From the NCBI GenBank assembly GCA_963727035.1, contig CAVSEY010000010.1:13321-77320 (forward strand): a stretch of 64,000 nucleotides of DNA. Direction: 5' to 3'. Source of the stretch: Rhodoblastus sp963727035. Lineage in GTDB: Bacteria > Pseudomonadota > Alphaproteobacteria > Rhizobiales > Beijerinckiaceae. Below the pieces are notes generated by a model. That model was not told the DNA's origin, ran no database searches, and saw nothing but the letters and a program-made list of their open reading frames with translations. The translations under genes and the position numbers were made by a program. Position 1 is the stretch's first letter. Every line of letters starts with the position of its first letter. Shown here in pieces: positions 8,640 to 16,951 of the stretch.

Positions 8640-9511
8640 TATATGTTCCGCATAGTCGGCGGAAGCCCTGAAGTTGGTCGGTGGCTTTATTCAGTCAATC
8701 GATCGCCTTCTGGGTGTAGGTTTTGTCGGGGAACAACCGCTTCGGCAGATGCTCTTTCATCCAAGCGTCAACGACGGCCTGGAGCGCGTCGTTGTGCTCA
8801 CCCTGCTTTTTCCACTCCTAGGGCGTCTGAGGCATATTCGACACGGCGCCGAGGCAATGGAGAACCCAACCATCCGGTGCGCGCCCATCCAGGCCCCTTG
8901 ATATCCGGCGAATGTGCGCCGGGCAGAGGAAAAGCGTCGCCACGCGAAGAATCCCCCCCTCGATAACCATATGGACCGATCGGCGGACGCCGCGCGCGGA
9001 GGAAGTTTTGCGCCCCGCCCGCGCGCCGACACCCTGGCGCGCCTGGGCTTGCTGTTGACCGCCCACTCGCTTGCGACCGCGCTGGCGTTGCAGTCTCTCG
9101 ACCGCCGCGCCTGCCGGGCCGCCGATTTTTCGGTTGCCGCGGCCGTTTCGCGCTCGCTAAGCGCGATCTTCTCATTGGCCGCGATGGTCGCGGTTGCCGC
9201 GTCCGCCCGCGCGCGACGCTGCATCCATTTCTCGCGCTGCCTTTCGAGCCCTTCGATCGCGGCGCTCTGCTGGCCGGCGACTTTTCGATCACCGCAGAGT
9301 TCTGCCCTCGCTCGCCGCGATCTCTTCATTGGCGGCGACGATCGCGCTCGCCGTGGAGCTGGCCGATCCCGAGCGGATGTCATTGACGCCTGAACAAGCT
9401 CTTCATTCTCCAACGCGCTTTCAGCCTCGCGCGCCGGCCTGCTGACCTGATCGACCACTTCAGGATCATCGAGACGGACAGTTCGCTGATAGGGGAAACC
9501 CCGCTCCGGCG
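8640..9511 (-). pseudogene. Degenerate phage late-gene region
   Basis: Several leftward reading frames each show short protein-like stretches: PEVVDQVSRPAREAESALEN, a lysine/arginine/alanine-rich coiled-coil-like section around ERQREKWMQRRARADAATAT, then DGRAPDGWVLHCL. No single frame stays open with sensible composition, so several small genes downstream of the capsid gene appear to have been broken by indels. No specific function can be assigned. Confidence 0.4.
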
Positions 9512-10442
9512 TCAGGCCACGAAGGGCGTAACGATACGGTCCGCGCTTTGGTGCCAGATATTGGAAACCGCCGCGATGCCGCCAGACCCCCGATCCGGTA
9601 TCGAAAGAGGAGTCGGACGTGACCGACGTGGCCTTGAGCAGCATGCGGGCGTCCGCCTCCAGCGCGGGGGAACGACAAGAAGGTTGGGATTGACCGCCAG
9701 ATACTGCCCCTGGTCGCCCATCAGCGTTCATCGCCGCGCGCGCCGCCGCGTAATTGACGGCGTTCAACGGCAGTTGCGAGCCAAAGGCCATCTGCCAGAA
9801 GCCGAAGCCGACATTGAGGCGCGCGCGGACGCCATAGAGAAATTCGTCGTTGAGAAAGACATGTGCGTCAGTGTCCTGGACGACAGTCTGGAATTCATAG
9901 GGAATTCGTTCCTGAAAAATGATCGGTTTGACGGCCTGCGTCGTGTCCAGCAGGAACCAAGCCGGCCCCGCCCCCGCCTGGAGGTTGGAAACCGTAATTT
10001 CGGTGCCATTGCTGTCGAAGGACGCATGACCCGGTGAAGAACGGCTGGCCATCGTAGCAGGGCGTCGCGAAGCCGTTCTTCAAAAGGTTGAAGACCAGAG
10101 TATCCGGATCAAGGCGCGTCATTCGGCCAATATTGCGGAACATGGGCGAGAAGACGCCGTATTGGTCATCCTTTATCATTGCCCGAGGAACTTTGACCGG
10201 GCTTTCAAACGGCAGGTTCTTGATCGAATAATCGTAGGCGTTCAGGCTCTTGAAAATATCCATCCCCGACCCATTCCCGCATCGGGGAATTGACCGATCC
10301 AGCCATATTCGCTGATGGACGAGCCGGATGAAATCTTCATCGCCACTTCAAAGGCGTAATTCGGCGCGTTGTCCCATCCGTCGTTGAAAAGCGTCTTGGC
10401 CGTGGTGAAGAAAACGCTCATGGTTTGCGGGGTGATAATCAT
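9512..10442 (-). pseudogene. Mu gpT-like major capsid protein, broken
   Basis: The N-terminus MIITPQTMSVFFTTAKTLFN and the phrases ISEYGWIGQFPD, AYDYSIKNLPFES, DDQYGVFSPMFRN and LKNGFATPCYDGQPFF are characteristic of the Mu gpT major head subunit family. Frame changes are required near 10280, 10050 and 9700; later pieces read QYLAVNPNLLVVPP and LEADARMLLKATSV and end IVTPFVA. The total span is close to a full gpT of about 300 aa. It lies directly after the Mor-like gene, so the genes that normally precede it (protease, portal, terminase) have been deleted. Confidence 0.75.
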
Positions 10443-10496
10443 TTTTCAATTTCTCATGTTTCGGCGTCGCGCGCCGTTCGGTGGATCTTTGGCGGC

Positions 10497-10939
10497 CTAA
10501 GCCTCCGGATTATTATTTTGCCAAATTTTTGCCTTGCGCCGATAAACTGAGCGCCGCGTGCATCTCAAAGCGCGGGCTATTTCATTGACGCTTTTGCCAC
10601 TTCGCAGCTCTTTGTCGATGGCTTCCTGAATCCTGAAACCGCGCGCCATAGGTCCGAGCGGCATATCGACCCAAAAACCTCGGCGGGGCAACAGGCAGCA
10701 GCGATATTAACGGCCGCCTCCATCCCTACGGCCTTGGCCAGCCAGTTATTTTTGTGCCGCTCTTCGCCAAGAGTGGCAATGCAAGGAAAATAACAAAACC
10801 GGCCGCCGCGCGCCCTGGCGACCGCAATAGCCGCCTCTTCGCCGGCTGCTTCCGCGATCTCCGCGAGAATGCCCGGAAATTTTGTCACACGCCCCCCGGC
10901 GAATATTTCGAATGTCGCGAGCGCGCGTCCGATGTTCAA
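10497..10939 (-). pseudogene. Mor-like middle-operon activator, frameshifted
   Basis: The first frame gives NIGRALATFEIFAGGRVTKF, then GILAEIAEAAGEEAAIAVAR. The second, after a frame change near 10690, gives the helix-turn-helix tail VNEIARALRCTRRSVYRRK. This layout (dimerisation region, then a C-terminal HTH) is that of the Mor/C family, which turns on middle and late transcription in Mu. Only about one base separates the frames. The start is uncertain; a TTG at 10939 fits the family length best. Confidence 0.65.
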
Positions 10940-11036
10940 ACGCCGCGCGCCCGTCGCGGGCGCCCTCAACACGCCCGCGAGCGCCAGGACCTCAGCGCCG
11001 ACGATGAAAATCTATCCGCTGTGACAGCAGACATAA

Positions 11037-11054
11037 GGGTGACAGCAGTCACCC
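11037..11054. promoter_or_regulatory. Palindrome GGGTGAC-N4-GTCACCC, candidate operator
   Basis: Perfect 7-bp inverted arms with a 4-nt spacer lie about 100 bp upstream of the Mor-like gene and overlap a direct repeat of GTGACAGCAG. Mor/C-type activators bind short inverted repeats upstream of their promoters, so an operator role is plausible but unproven. Confidence 0.4.
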
Positions 11055-11212
11055 AGCCGCATTGTCTTTGAAGGAGAGGGGGCGCGATCCGGGGGGCCGC
11101 AATGTCCCCGCGTGCAGATGCACGGTTATGCTTGCTCGGATCGCAGGGCAAATATCGGCGCAACCCGCAAAATTTGCAAATCGACAGAGAAGGCCCAGGA
11201 GTTCAAAAACGA

Positions 11213-11242
11213 ACACGGCGGCTACGAGGGTAGCCGCCGTGT
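11213..11242 (-). terminator. Rho-independent terminator of the phage early operon
   Basis: A perfect 13-bp stem (ACACGGCGGCTAC paired with GTAGCCGCCGTGT) with a 4-nt loop is followed on the minus strand by TCGTTTTTG. It lies just after the last early gene and before the Mor-like gene, where Mu-like phages stop early transcription. Confidence 0.75.
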
Positions 11243-11326
11243 CACCCTTTGCCGACCAAGGCGTTCAATACCCCTTTAACGGCGAAGCTATTGGCGGGAG
11301 CCTCGCCCTATCCGCAGCCGGCGCCG

Positions 11327-11587
11327 TCAATTCAAGCGCGGGGCGTCGTCGCTTTCAGCGGCAATCTCCGAAATTTCCGCGTCGGCGTACTGCATGGAGC
11401 CGATGAAATCGGCCAGCCATTGATTTAACGTCTCCACGAGGCGGTTCGCGTCGATCGGCGTTTGCGCGGGGATGAGTTTTGTTTTTAGGGCGCCGAGGGA
11501 ATTTTCTATGCGGGCGTAGAAGCGCTGGTGCGCCTCCACCAGAGACTCCAATTCCGCCCTAGTGAGCATCGCAGTGTCGATTTTCAT
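11327..11587 (-). CDS. Phage early-region hypothetical protein
   Basis: A protein of 86 aa from the ATG at 11587 (MKIDTAMLTRAELESLVEAH), mostly helical and acidic at its C-terminus (DAEISEIAAESDDAP). A longer reading from 11626 is open but unnatural in composition. It is the last gene before the early terminator. Small genes of unknown role are usual between MuB and mor in Mu relatives; no domain was recognised. Confidence 0.55.
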   Translation of the reverse strand: MKIDTAMLTRAELESLVEAHQRFYARIENSLGALKTKLIPAQTPIDANRLVETLNQWLADFIGSMQYADAEISEIAAESDDAPRLN

Positions 11588-11641
11588 GCTATCTCCATAA
11601 AAGAAAGGCCCGGGGCGTCCCGGCAATTGGAAGCCTCTAAA

Positions 11642-11998
11642 TCATCTCGCTTTGCTAATTTGCTTAGCAGGCACGGGACATTTCTCCATCTCTGAAACTT
11701 GCTGTTTCAGTCGCTTCTCGCGCGCCAACTGCTCCTTAATGCTATGAATTTCCGCCAGTTCGCATCTCTCTTTCATTTTTTCGAGAGTTGCATAAAGCTC
11801 TCTTGAAGTCGTCAACATCGCGTTCACGGCGTATTCAATTGGCCGACAATATTCGACTTCCTTGAATCCGTGGTTTGGAGCCGTCCAATTTTCCTCGGTG
11901 TAAAGTTCAACGTTTTCGGCCAGCCGAATTATTTCCTTGAGCAGCGTGATGGATGAAAATAACCGGTGCGCGTCTTCTTTCATCATTTGCCGGATCAT
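11642..11998 (-). CDS. Phage early-region hypothetical protein
   Basis: A 118-aa protein beginning MIRQMMKEDAHRLFSSITLL with a lysine/glutamate-rich, probably coiled-coil C-terminus (LEKMKERCELAEIHSIKEQL). It starts 12 bp downstream of the preceding early gene and is preceded by a good AGGAGG-type site (GAAGGAGGTTTAA), so it is likely translated as part of the early operon. No known family was recognised. Confidence 0.6.
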   Translation of the reverse strand: MIRQMMKEDAHRLFSSITLLKEIIRLAENVELYTEENWTAPNHGFKEVEYCRPIEYAVNAMLTTSRELYATLEKMKERCELAEIHSIKEQLAREKRLKQQVSEMEKCPVPAKQISKAR

Positions 11999-12009
11999 TT
12001 AAACCTCCT

Positions 12010-12276
12010 TCAGTTTTGGTTGTCGCGGCGGGAAAGACCCGCGAGGATGAGGGATATTTCGCGGTTGGAAGCGTCAGACAATTGCTTATTGACGGCGCAC
12101 CATTCCGCGAAGATCGGGTGTGCGTCGCCGTTCGCGACGTTCAGCCGGTCAATCAGGCCGACGTTCAAAGCTTCCCGCGCGCGATCGGCCTCCAACAAAT
12201 GAATGGCGAGGCGATCAAGCTCTTCACGGGGAATTTCTGATAGGTTAAATTTCGGTGTTTCATTTTGATCACTCAT
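12010..12276 (-). CDS. Phage early-region hypothetical protein
   Basis: An 88-aa protein, MSDQNETPKFNLSEIPREEL, with an alpha-helical middle (RLAIHLLEADRAREALNVGL) that mentions no catalytic motif. It follows the MuB gene by about 35 bp on the same strand and lies within the early operon. Function unknown; it is intact, unlike the late genes. Confidence 0.6.
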   Translation of the reverse strand: MSDQNETPKFNLSEIPREELDRLAIHLLEADRAREALNVGLIDRLNVANGDAHPIFAEWCAVNKQLSDASNREISLILAGLSRRDNQN

Positions 12277-12311
12277 GATTCTGGCCTCTTTTTCCTTTGG
12301 GTGATTGCCAT

Positions 12312-13058
12312 TTACGCGGCGGAGGACAAAAGCTTGAGGGCCTGCGAACCACCCTTGGTGCTGACGGCGGTCCGGCGAAGGGCGTCCAGCCCGATCGGGC
12401 CGCGACCGACAAAGGCCCGGGCCTCTTCAAGGAGTTGTACAAGCTCGCGAATCGAGGAATTTCGGCCGTAATTGACGGCCGCCGCGCGCGCGTCAGCCCC
12501 GTAAACGTCGAAATCCGCCGCGATCGCGGCCAAATCTTCGTCAAGAGGCGCCGTCAGAATGAGACGCTTGGAACACCGGCTGGCGATTTGCTCGTAATCG
12601 CCGCGACCGACTCGGGTTCGCTTGAGCAGTTCGGCGTTCCCGCAAATGACGACGGGAAAACCAATGCGTGATGGCAGATCGACAAACTCTTTGAGGATGT
12701 TCAAATCAAGCGCCTGCGCCTCGTCGATAAGCAAATGCTCGCCGGTTTTGTATTCAACGGCGCTTTCGCAATAATCTTCCACGCCGCGCCAGAGCCCATC
12801 CGCAGTCTCACGCCCCTGCTGTCCGACGCCGAAAGTGTCGGCGAAAAGCCGAAATGCCGCCTTCCCGTAACTTTGCGCCGTTGAGACGCGCGCATAAATC
12901 GCGGTTCTGTCCTTCGCGGCGTGACGAAGAAGCGCAACAGTTTTGCCAATTCCCGGAGGGCCTATAATTGCCGCAGCGCGAAGCATTGCCCTCGAATAGG
13001 AAATAGCGTCGAAAATATCCCGGCAGACGGATGTTTCGATATAATTCTTTTCGTTCAT
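12312..13058 (-). CDS. MuB-like AAA+ transposition target-selection ATPase
   Basis: A 248-aa AAA+ ATPase with Walker A GPPGIGKT (about residues 34-41), Walker B HLLIDEAQ and a sensor region VVICGNAEL, as in MuB and TniB. In Mu it coats target DNA, delivers it to the transpososome and gives target immunity. It overlaps the end of the MuA gene by 4 bp (ATGA), which supports translational coupling. It lacks the long N-terminal HTH extension of Mu's own MuB. The gene is uninterrupted. Confidence 0.85.
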   Translation of the reverse strand: MNEKNYIETSVCRDIFDAISYSRAMLRAAAIIGPPGIGKTVALLRHAAKDRTAIYARVSTAQSYGKAAFRLFADTFGVGQQGRETADGLWRGVEDYCESAVEYKTGEHLLIDEAQALDLNILKEFVDLPSRIGFPVVICGNAELLKRTRVGRGDYEQIASRCSKRLILTAPLDEDLAAIAADFDVYGADARAAAVNYGRNSSIRELVQLLEEARAFVGRGPIGLDALRRTAVSTKGGSQALKLLSSAA

Positions 13059-15064
13059 GATCCCCCGCCCGTTTTATTGGCTAGAATTTGCTTCATCACG
13101 TCGCGGCGATTTTCGGTCTCGCGCTTGGCCTCCGCCTGCTCGCGTTCCCGCCGCTGCTGTGGCGTTTCCTTGAGCTTCGAAGCGATGGCTTTGGCCTCGT
13201 CGGACGGCCTGATGCGCGCGCCGATCGGCGCGTCCGGGGCGCGTGGAAAGACCGCAGCCAGTTCGATGATTTCCGCCTCGGTGTCGATATTCGAGATTGA
13301 ACGATCAAGAGCCTTGATCGCCCGGAGGCGCCCGCCCGCGCCTGGCGCCGGCTTCCCGCGCGCCGGCAGCGTCCAGGGGATGAAATTCCGTCTCGCGCTC
13401 CGCGACGCCCAAGAATCCGTCCCGGAGGTCATAGACGGGAAGGCCGTCCCAAATCTGATATTTTGGCGCGAGAACGACGGCCCATTCCTCAAGATAGCTT
13501 TGCAGGCCGTGGCACGTCCAAAGGTCGCCGCCGAATTGAATTCGTCCTTGCGTGACGCGCCGGCGCTCTTTCGAAGAAAACGCCGTCAGAAAAGCGAGCG
13601 GATCGACGTCGGTTTTTGTCCATCCGGCGTCAATCGCCTTTTTATAGGCTTCGAACGGCGATAGCCCTTTGAGCTTCCGGCCGTTTTGCGGGCGATTGTG
13701 ATAAAGGTTCAGTTGGGCGTCGACCATTCGTACGAATTGATCGAAGTCGCCGCGATAGGGAGTCGGGGCCTTGCCGACGTTGGAGGTTTTTGACTTCATA
13801 CGATCGCCGCCGATCCAACCAATAATCGGCGCGAGGAAATGGCGCTCAAAACGTCCGAAAAACCCTTCGATTTCCTTGGCGCGGGCGTTGTAAGGCCGTG
13901 CGTTCACGACATTGCTTTCGCGGTTGAACAAAATCCGCGCGCCAAGCAATTTCATCGCATCATCAACAAATTGCGCCCAGTTATATTCCGATCCGTTATC
14001 GAGATAGAGCGTTCCGGGCATTCCCCAGGCCCCAACCATACGACGAAAGCTTTCGATGACGTGGGCATTCGTGACGCCCCTTCCCTGCTCAAGGAAAACG
14101 ACATCGATCCAAGCCCTTTGCGTTCCGGCGTCTACCAAGCGATGAATTTCGCATGGCGTTGAAATCCATCGACCTGGGCAAGAGAATGTCGGCGCTATGC
14201 ACGTCGCCGTAAACGATGTCACAGGGCATAACCCCGGCCACGCCCCGCAGGATTCCGGGGGCGTCATCCTCGTGCTTTTTCCGGTCGCGAAGGAAAACGC
14301 CGACCTTGCGCGCGACGCGCTCCACCTTGATGAAATTGTCGGGCAACGCGCAAGCGGCGATATCGACCGGAAAACCTGGAACAGCTCGCTGGACAACTGC
14401 GGCGAAGCTCGCGGGCGCGGCGGCCGATCGGGGCGGATGCATCAGGTGAAGGTCGACAGCCTTCCCCCGAAAATTCAGGCGCGATTAAAGGGCCATTTAA
14501 AGCCGGTTGAAGCCCGGTTGAACGCGGCCGGCGATTACTCTCGCACCGAAGCGCGATATTCGTTTTCGCATCATCAGCCGCATTCGCGCGCATCCGAAAG
14601 GGTCGGAAGACAGGGCAGAAGCTTATAAGGAAGAGGCGCGGCTTCCGATCTCTAACCCTCGCGCCAACTGCCTGAACGCGTCTCGATTTCGACGCTCGCA
14701 TGTTGGTGAAACGCTACGAAAACGTGGCGAAGCGGGCCTGGCACGCTCTCGGCGGCCGGATGCCGGAAAGTGCGCGTGATCGTCACTCTAAAATTTAACG
14801 GGGCGGCGCGGGGTCGCGGCGCGGACGAAAAGACGATCGCGCGCATCGGCGCGGATTGCGCCAATATGTGCGGGGAGAGCACAAGAAGCTTGCTTCCTTC
14901 GCCCATGCGCGCCTCATGGGCGAAAGGAAGCTCGCTGAGTCGTGCGGGCGCAGTTCCAGGTTTGCCGAGCTGTTCTTGGACGCCCGCGCGATGGCGCGTT
15001 CGACTGCCCGGCGCGATAACCCGGCAGCCTCGGCGATGGCGCCTATAGGAAGGAAGTCCGTCAA
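13055..15064 (-). pseudogene. MuA-like DDE transposase, internally inverted and frameshifted
   Basis: The N-terminus MTDFLPIGAIAEAAGLSRRA starts at 15064. The middle of the N-terminal half is encoded on the opposite strand (see 14383-14952). The rve catalytic core resumes leftward from about 14430 (VARKVGVFLRDRKKHEDDAP, DIVYGDVHSADILL, then GVTNAHVIESF, TLYLDNGSEYNWAQF, ARPYNARAKEIEGFFGRFER). The DNGSEY and AKEIEGFF motifs hold the second Asp and the Glu. Frames change near 14150 and near 13320; the C-terminal tail (QQRREREQAEAKRETENRRD) matches the MuB-interacting basic end. It cannot yield an active transposase as written. Confidence 0.75.
14383..14952 (+). other. Inverted segment inside the MuA gene
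   Basis: On the plus strand, against the gene's direction, stand pieces of the MuA N-terminal domain: GRGGRSGRMHQVKVDSLPPK followed by IQARLKGHLKPVEARL, then RVIVTLKFNGAARGRGADEK and MRQYVRGEHKKLASFAHARL. They fit between the minus-strand N-terminus (15064 to about 14960) and the minus-strand core (from about 14430). The edges carry an 11-bp inverted pair, AAACCTGGAAC (14372-14382) and GTTCCAGGTTT (14953-14963), which could be the recombination points. Confidence 0.6.
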
Positions 15065-15294
15065 GCGGCTTTCTCGGGAAACAGTTCCCCAAGGAGCCGC
15101 TGACGAAGTTGCTCCGCGCGCAAACTGTGCCGCTCACCTTTGAGGGCCTTTTCGGCGGTTTGCCTATTGACCCCGGCCGCTTTACACCAAGCATGAAGGC
15201 TCGAATTCCGCGCGACCAACGCCGCGCGGATGGCGTGATATAGGTCGCCCGATCCGGCGATCGTCAGAGGGAGGGTGCGAACGATTTTGGGCAT
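15061..15294 (-). CDS. Ner-like small DNA-binding regulator
   Basis: A 77-aa protein (MPKIVRTLPLTIAGSGDLYH) with a helix-turn-helix-like segment SLHAWCKAAGVNRQTAEKAL. It is the first leftward gene opposite the repressor and overlaps the MuA start by 4 bp, which is the position of ner in Mu. There it would shut down early and repressor promoters. The start at 15294 was chosen over a TTG/GTG further up because it leaves 59 bp for divergent promoters. Confidence 0.6.
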   Translation of the reverse strand: MPKIVRTLPLTIAGSGDLYHAIRAALVARNSSLHAWCKAAGVNRQTAEKALKGERHSLRAEQLRQRLLGELFPEKAA

Positions 15295-15353
15295 TGTGCC
15301 GCCATTATCCTTAAATGGTGCATTATGCGTCATAATATCGCACGTTTTGGTAT

Positions 15354-15803
15354 ATGGCAAGCGAATATGACGACGCCAGATTGGCGGAGGCGCTCCGCGC
15401 TGCAATTAAGAAAAAGCGCGTCTCGATGAAGCGCATTGCAGAGCATCTAAATATTTCATATCGCAGCGTTCAAAATTATATAAATGGTGAAAACCGTATT
15501 CCCGCCGACTTCTTTTTGAAGTTGGTTCACTTTCTCCGAATAGACGCTGATTTTTTCGTCTATGGCGATTTTCGGCCGCGTCATTACGATCTTCGGGATG
15601 CCGTAGCCGGTTCATTGAAAGAATTAGGGCTGATCCCTTCTTTAGGCCCTGAGACACCCCAGGCGGATCGGGAAAAAGCCCTTGTGTTGATCTCACGCAT
15701 GACCGCTGATTTGGAAGCCCGTTACGATCGCTATCGCTCGGAAAGCGCCTTCGGCGCGATCGTTTCGTCCGCTCCCTTTGGACAGCGGGAACGGGGTGAC
15801 TGA
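15354..15803 (+). CDS. XRE-family prophage repressor
   Basis: A 149-aa protein whose N-terminus is a clear lambda-repressor-like helix-turn-helix (KRVSMKRIAEHLNISYRSVQ, NYINGENRIP), followed by a linker and a helical C-terminal part with no peptidase motif. It is divergent from the Ner-like and MuA genes, in the place of the Mu c repressor, and points toward the phage end. It is intact, so it may still confer immunity against related phages. The 59-bp divergent spacer should contain its operators. Confidence 0.75.
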   Translation: MASEYDDARLAEALRAAIKKKRVSMKRIAEHLNISYRSVQNYINGENRIPADFFLKLVHFLRIDADFFVYGDFRPRHYDLRDAVAGSLKELGLIPSLGPETPQADREKALVLISRMTADLEARYDRYRSESAFGAIVSSAPFGQRERGD

Positions 15804-15923
15804 TGTTCGCCAAAATGTTCGCCAATCGCCCCTTTCGGCGCGACATGTTCGCCAATCGTCCAATAAATTGCCGTTATAGAACAACGCTCTAACTATTCCG
15901 CAAAATCTGATAGTGTTCGCCAA
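15804..15923. promoter_or_regulatory. Candidate Mu-like left end: four TGTTCGCCAA sites
   Basis: Exact TGTTCGCCAA occurs at 15804-15813, 15816-15825, 15846-15855 and 15914-15923, all in one orientation, between the repressor gene and the host lexA region. Mu ends carry several transposase-binding sites with unequal spacing beyond the repressor gene, so these are likely attL sites. The terminal CA would be near 15941-15944. They could instead be repressor operators. Confidence 0.5.
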
Positions 15924-16060
15924 CCAGTTTGACGAACCTTCACAGCCTATCCGTTTGTTTTAGTGCCACATTTTCCCCTCTTATTCGCATTTATTTAATT
16001 CCGGGATTTGCAAATAATGTATTCGCGCTTCATCAACCGTGCTTGAACTTGCCTCTTGCA

Positions 16061-16075
16061 GAACCAAGCAGGAAC
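16061..16075. promoter_or_regulatory. SOS box (LexA operator) GAACCAAGCAGGAAC
   Basis: It matches the alphaproteobacterial LexA consensus GAAC-N7-GAAC exactly and lies 92 bp upstream of the lexA start, as expected for autoregulation. Confidence 0.8.
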
Positions 16076-16166
16076 ATATATGTCTCGTTCATGATTTGTC
16101 TTTGGGCGATTCTTCGGCGCGATTCCGGCGCGGGAGGGCGAAGGCAAGACCTGACAAGGCGCGGCC

Positions 16167-16871
16167 ATGCTGACCAAAAAGCAAAGCGAATTGCTCCGTT
16201 ACATTCATGAGCGCCTGAAGGAGACCGGCGTTCCGCCCTCCTTCGACGAAATGAAGGACGCGCTCGACTTGCGCTCGAAATCCGGAATCCATCGCCTGAT
16301 CATGGCGCTTGAGGAACGCGGCTTCATCCGCCGCCTGCCCAATCGCGCCAGGGCGCTGGAGGTGTTGCGCCTGCCCGAATCCTCGACTCCCGCGACGCCG
16401 CGCAATGGGCGCTTCGCCCCGAGCGTCATCGAAGGCAATCTCGGCAAGACCCGCCCCGTCGTCGCGGGCGAGCCCTTCGATTCGAACCAGAATGTCGTCA
16501 TTCCCGTCATGGGCCGAATCGCGGCGGGCACGCCGATCTCGGCGTTGCAGACGCGATCCCACAGCATCGCCCTGCCCCCGGATCTCCTGTCCAGCGGCGA
16601 GCATTACGCGCTCGAAGTGCGCGGCGACTCGATGATCGAGGCCGGCATTCTCGACGGCGACACGGTGGTGATCAAGAAGCAGGAGACCGCCGATTCCGGC
16701 GATATCATCGTCGCCCTGATCGACGACGAGGAGGCCACGTTGAAGCGGCTGCGCAAGAAGGGCGCCTCGATCGCGCTGGAGGCCGCCAATCCGGCTTACG
16801 AGACGCGAATCTTCGGACCGGACCGTGTCCGCATTCAGGGCAAGCTGATCAGCTTGTTGCGCAAATATTGA
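16167..16871 (+). CDS. lexA: LexA repressor, SOS regulator
   Basis: A 234-aa LexA of the alphaproteobacterial type. The winged helix spans about residues 1-65 (SKSGIHRLIMALEERGFIRR). The self-cleavage site is AA/GTP at residues 120-121, the nucleophile Ser155 in VRGDSMIEAG, and the base Lys193 in ATLKRL. Under RecA activation it cleaves itself and releases SOS genes. A GAAC-N7-GAAC box upstream indicates autorepression. The spacer between the two domains is longer than in E. coli, as usual in this class. It sits at the junction between the accessory region and the core genome. Confidence 0.97.
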   Translation: MLTKKQSELLRYIHERLKETGVPPSFDEMKDALDLRSKSGIHRLIMALEERGFIRRLPNRARALEVLRLPESSTPATPRNGRFAPSVIEGNLGKTRPVVAGEPFDSNQNVVIPVMGRIAAGTPISALQTRSHSIALPPDLLSSGEHYALEVRGDSMIEAGILDGDTVVIKKQETADSGDIIVALIDDEEATLKRLRKKGASIALEAANPAYETRIFGPDRVRIQGKLISLLRKY

Positions 16872-16951
16872 GCGCAATTTCTGCGCCCGTCATCCGCCCG
16901 ATCGGTTAACCTCGGCGGCGCCCTTGCGGCTCATCGGAAGAGGAGATTGGC

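Larger units (their letters stand above)
10940..11326. other. Intergenic region between early genes and the Mor-like gene
   Basis: No gene is supported here. It holds a palindrome (11037-11054), two direct copies of GTGACAGCAG (11021-11030 and 11039-11048) and a strong leftward terminator (11213-11242). It therefore looks like the early-terminator and middle-promoter junction of the phage. Confidence 0.5.
8103..15942. mobile_element. Mu-like transposable prophage remnant
   Basis: The order, read leftward from the immunity end, matches the left arm of Mu: end-binding repeats (15804-15923), divergent repressor (plus strand), Ner-like regulator, MuA, MuB, small early genes, terminator, Mor-like activator. 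A gpT-type capsid gene follows directly, so the lysis, terminase, portal, head-protease and scaffold block is deleted. Distal genes are shredded by frameshifts. Early genes other than MuA are mostly intact, so immunity could still be expressed. The outer end is inferred near 15942. The other end near 8100 is only the limit of recognisable phage-like sequence. Confidence 0.8.

Noticed and set aside
15804..15825. Adjacent GTTC words read as an SOS box
   Set aside because: The spacing between GTTC words here is 8, not 7, and the unit recurs as a longer TGTTCGCCAA word. The real GAAC-N7-GAAC box is at 16061-16075.
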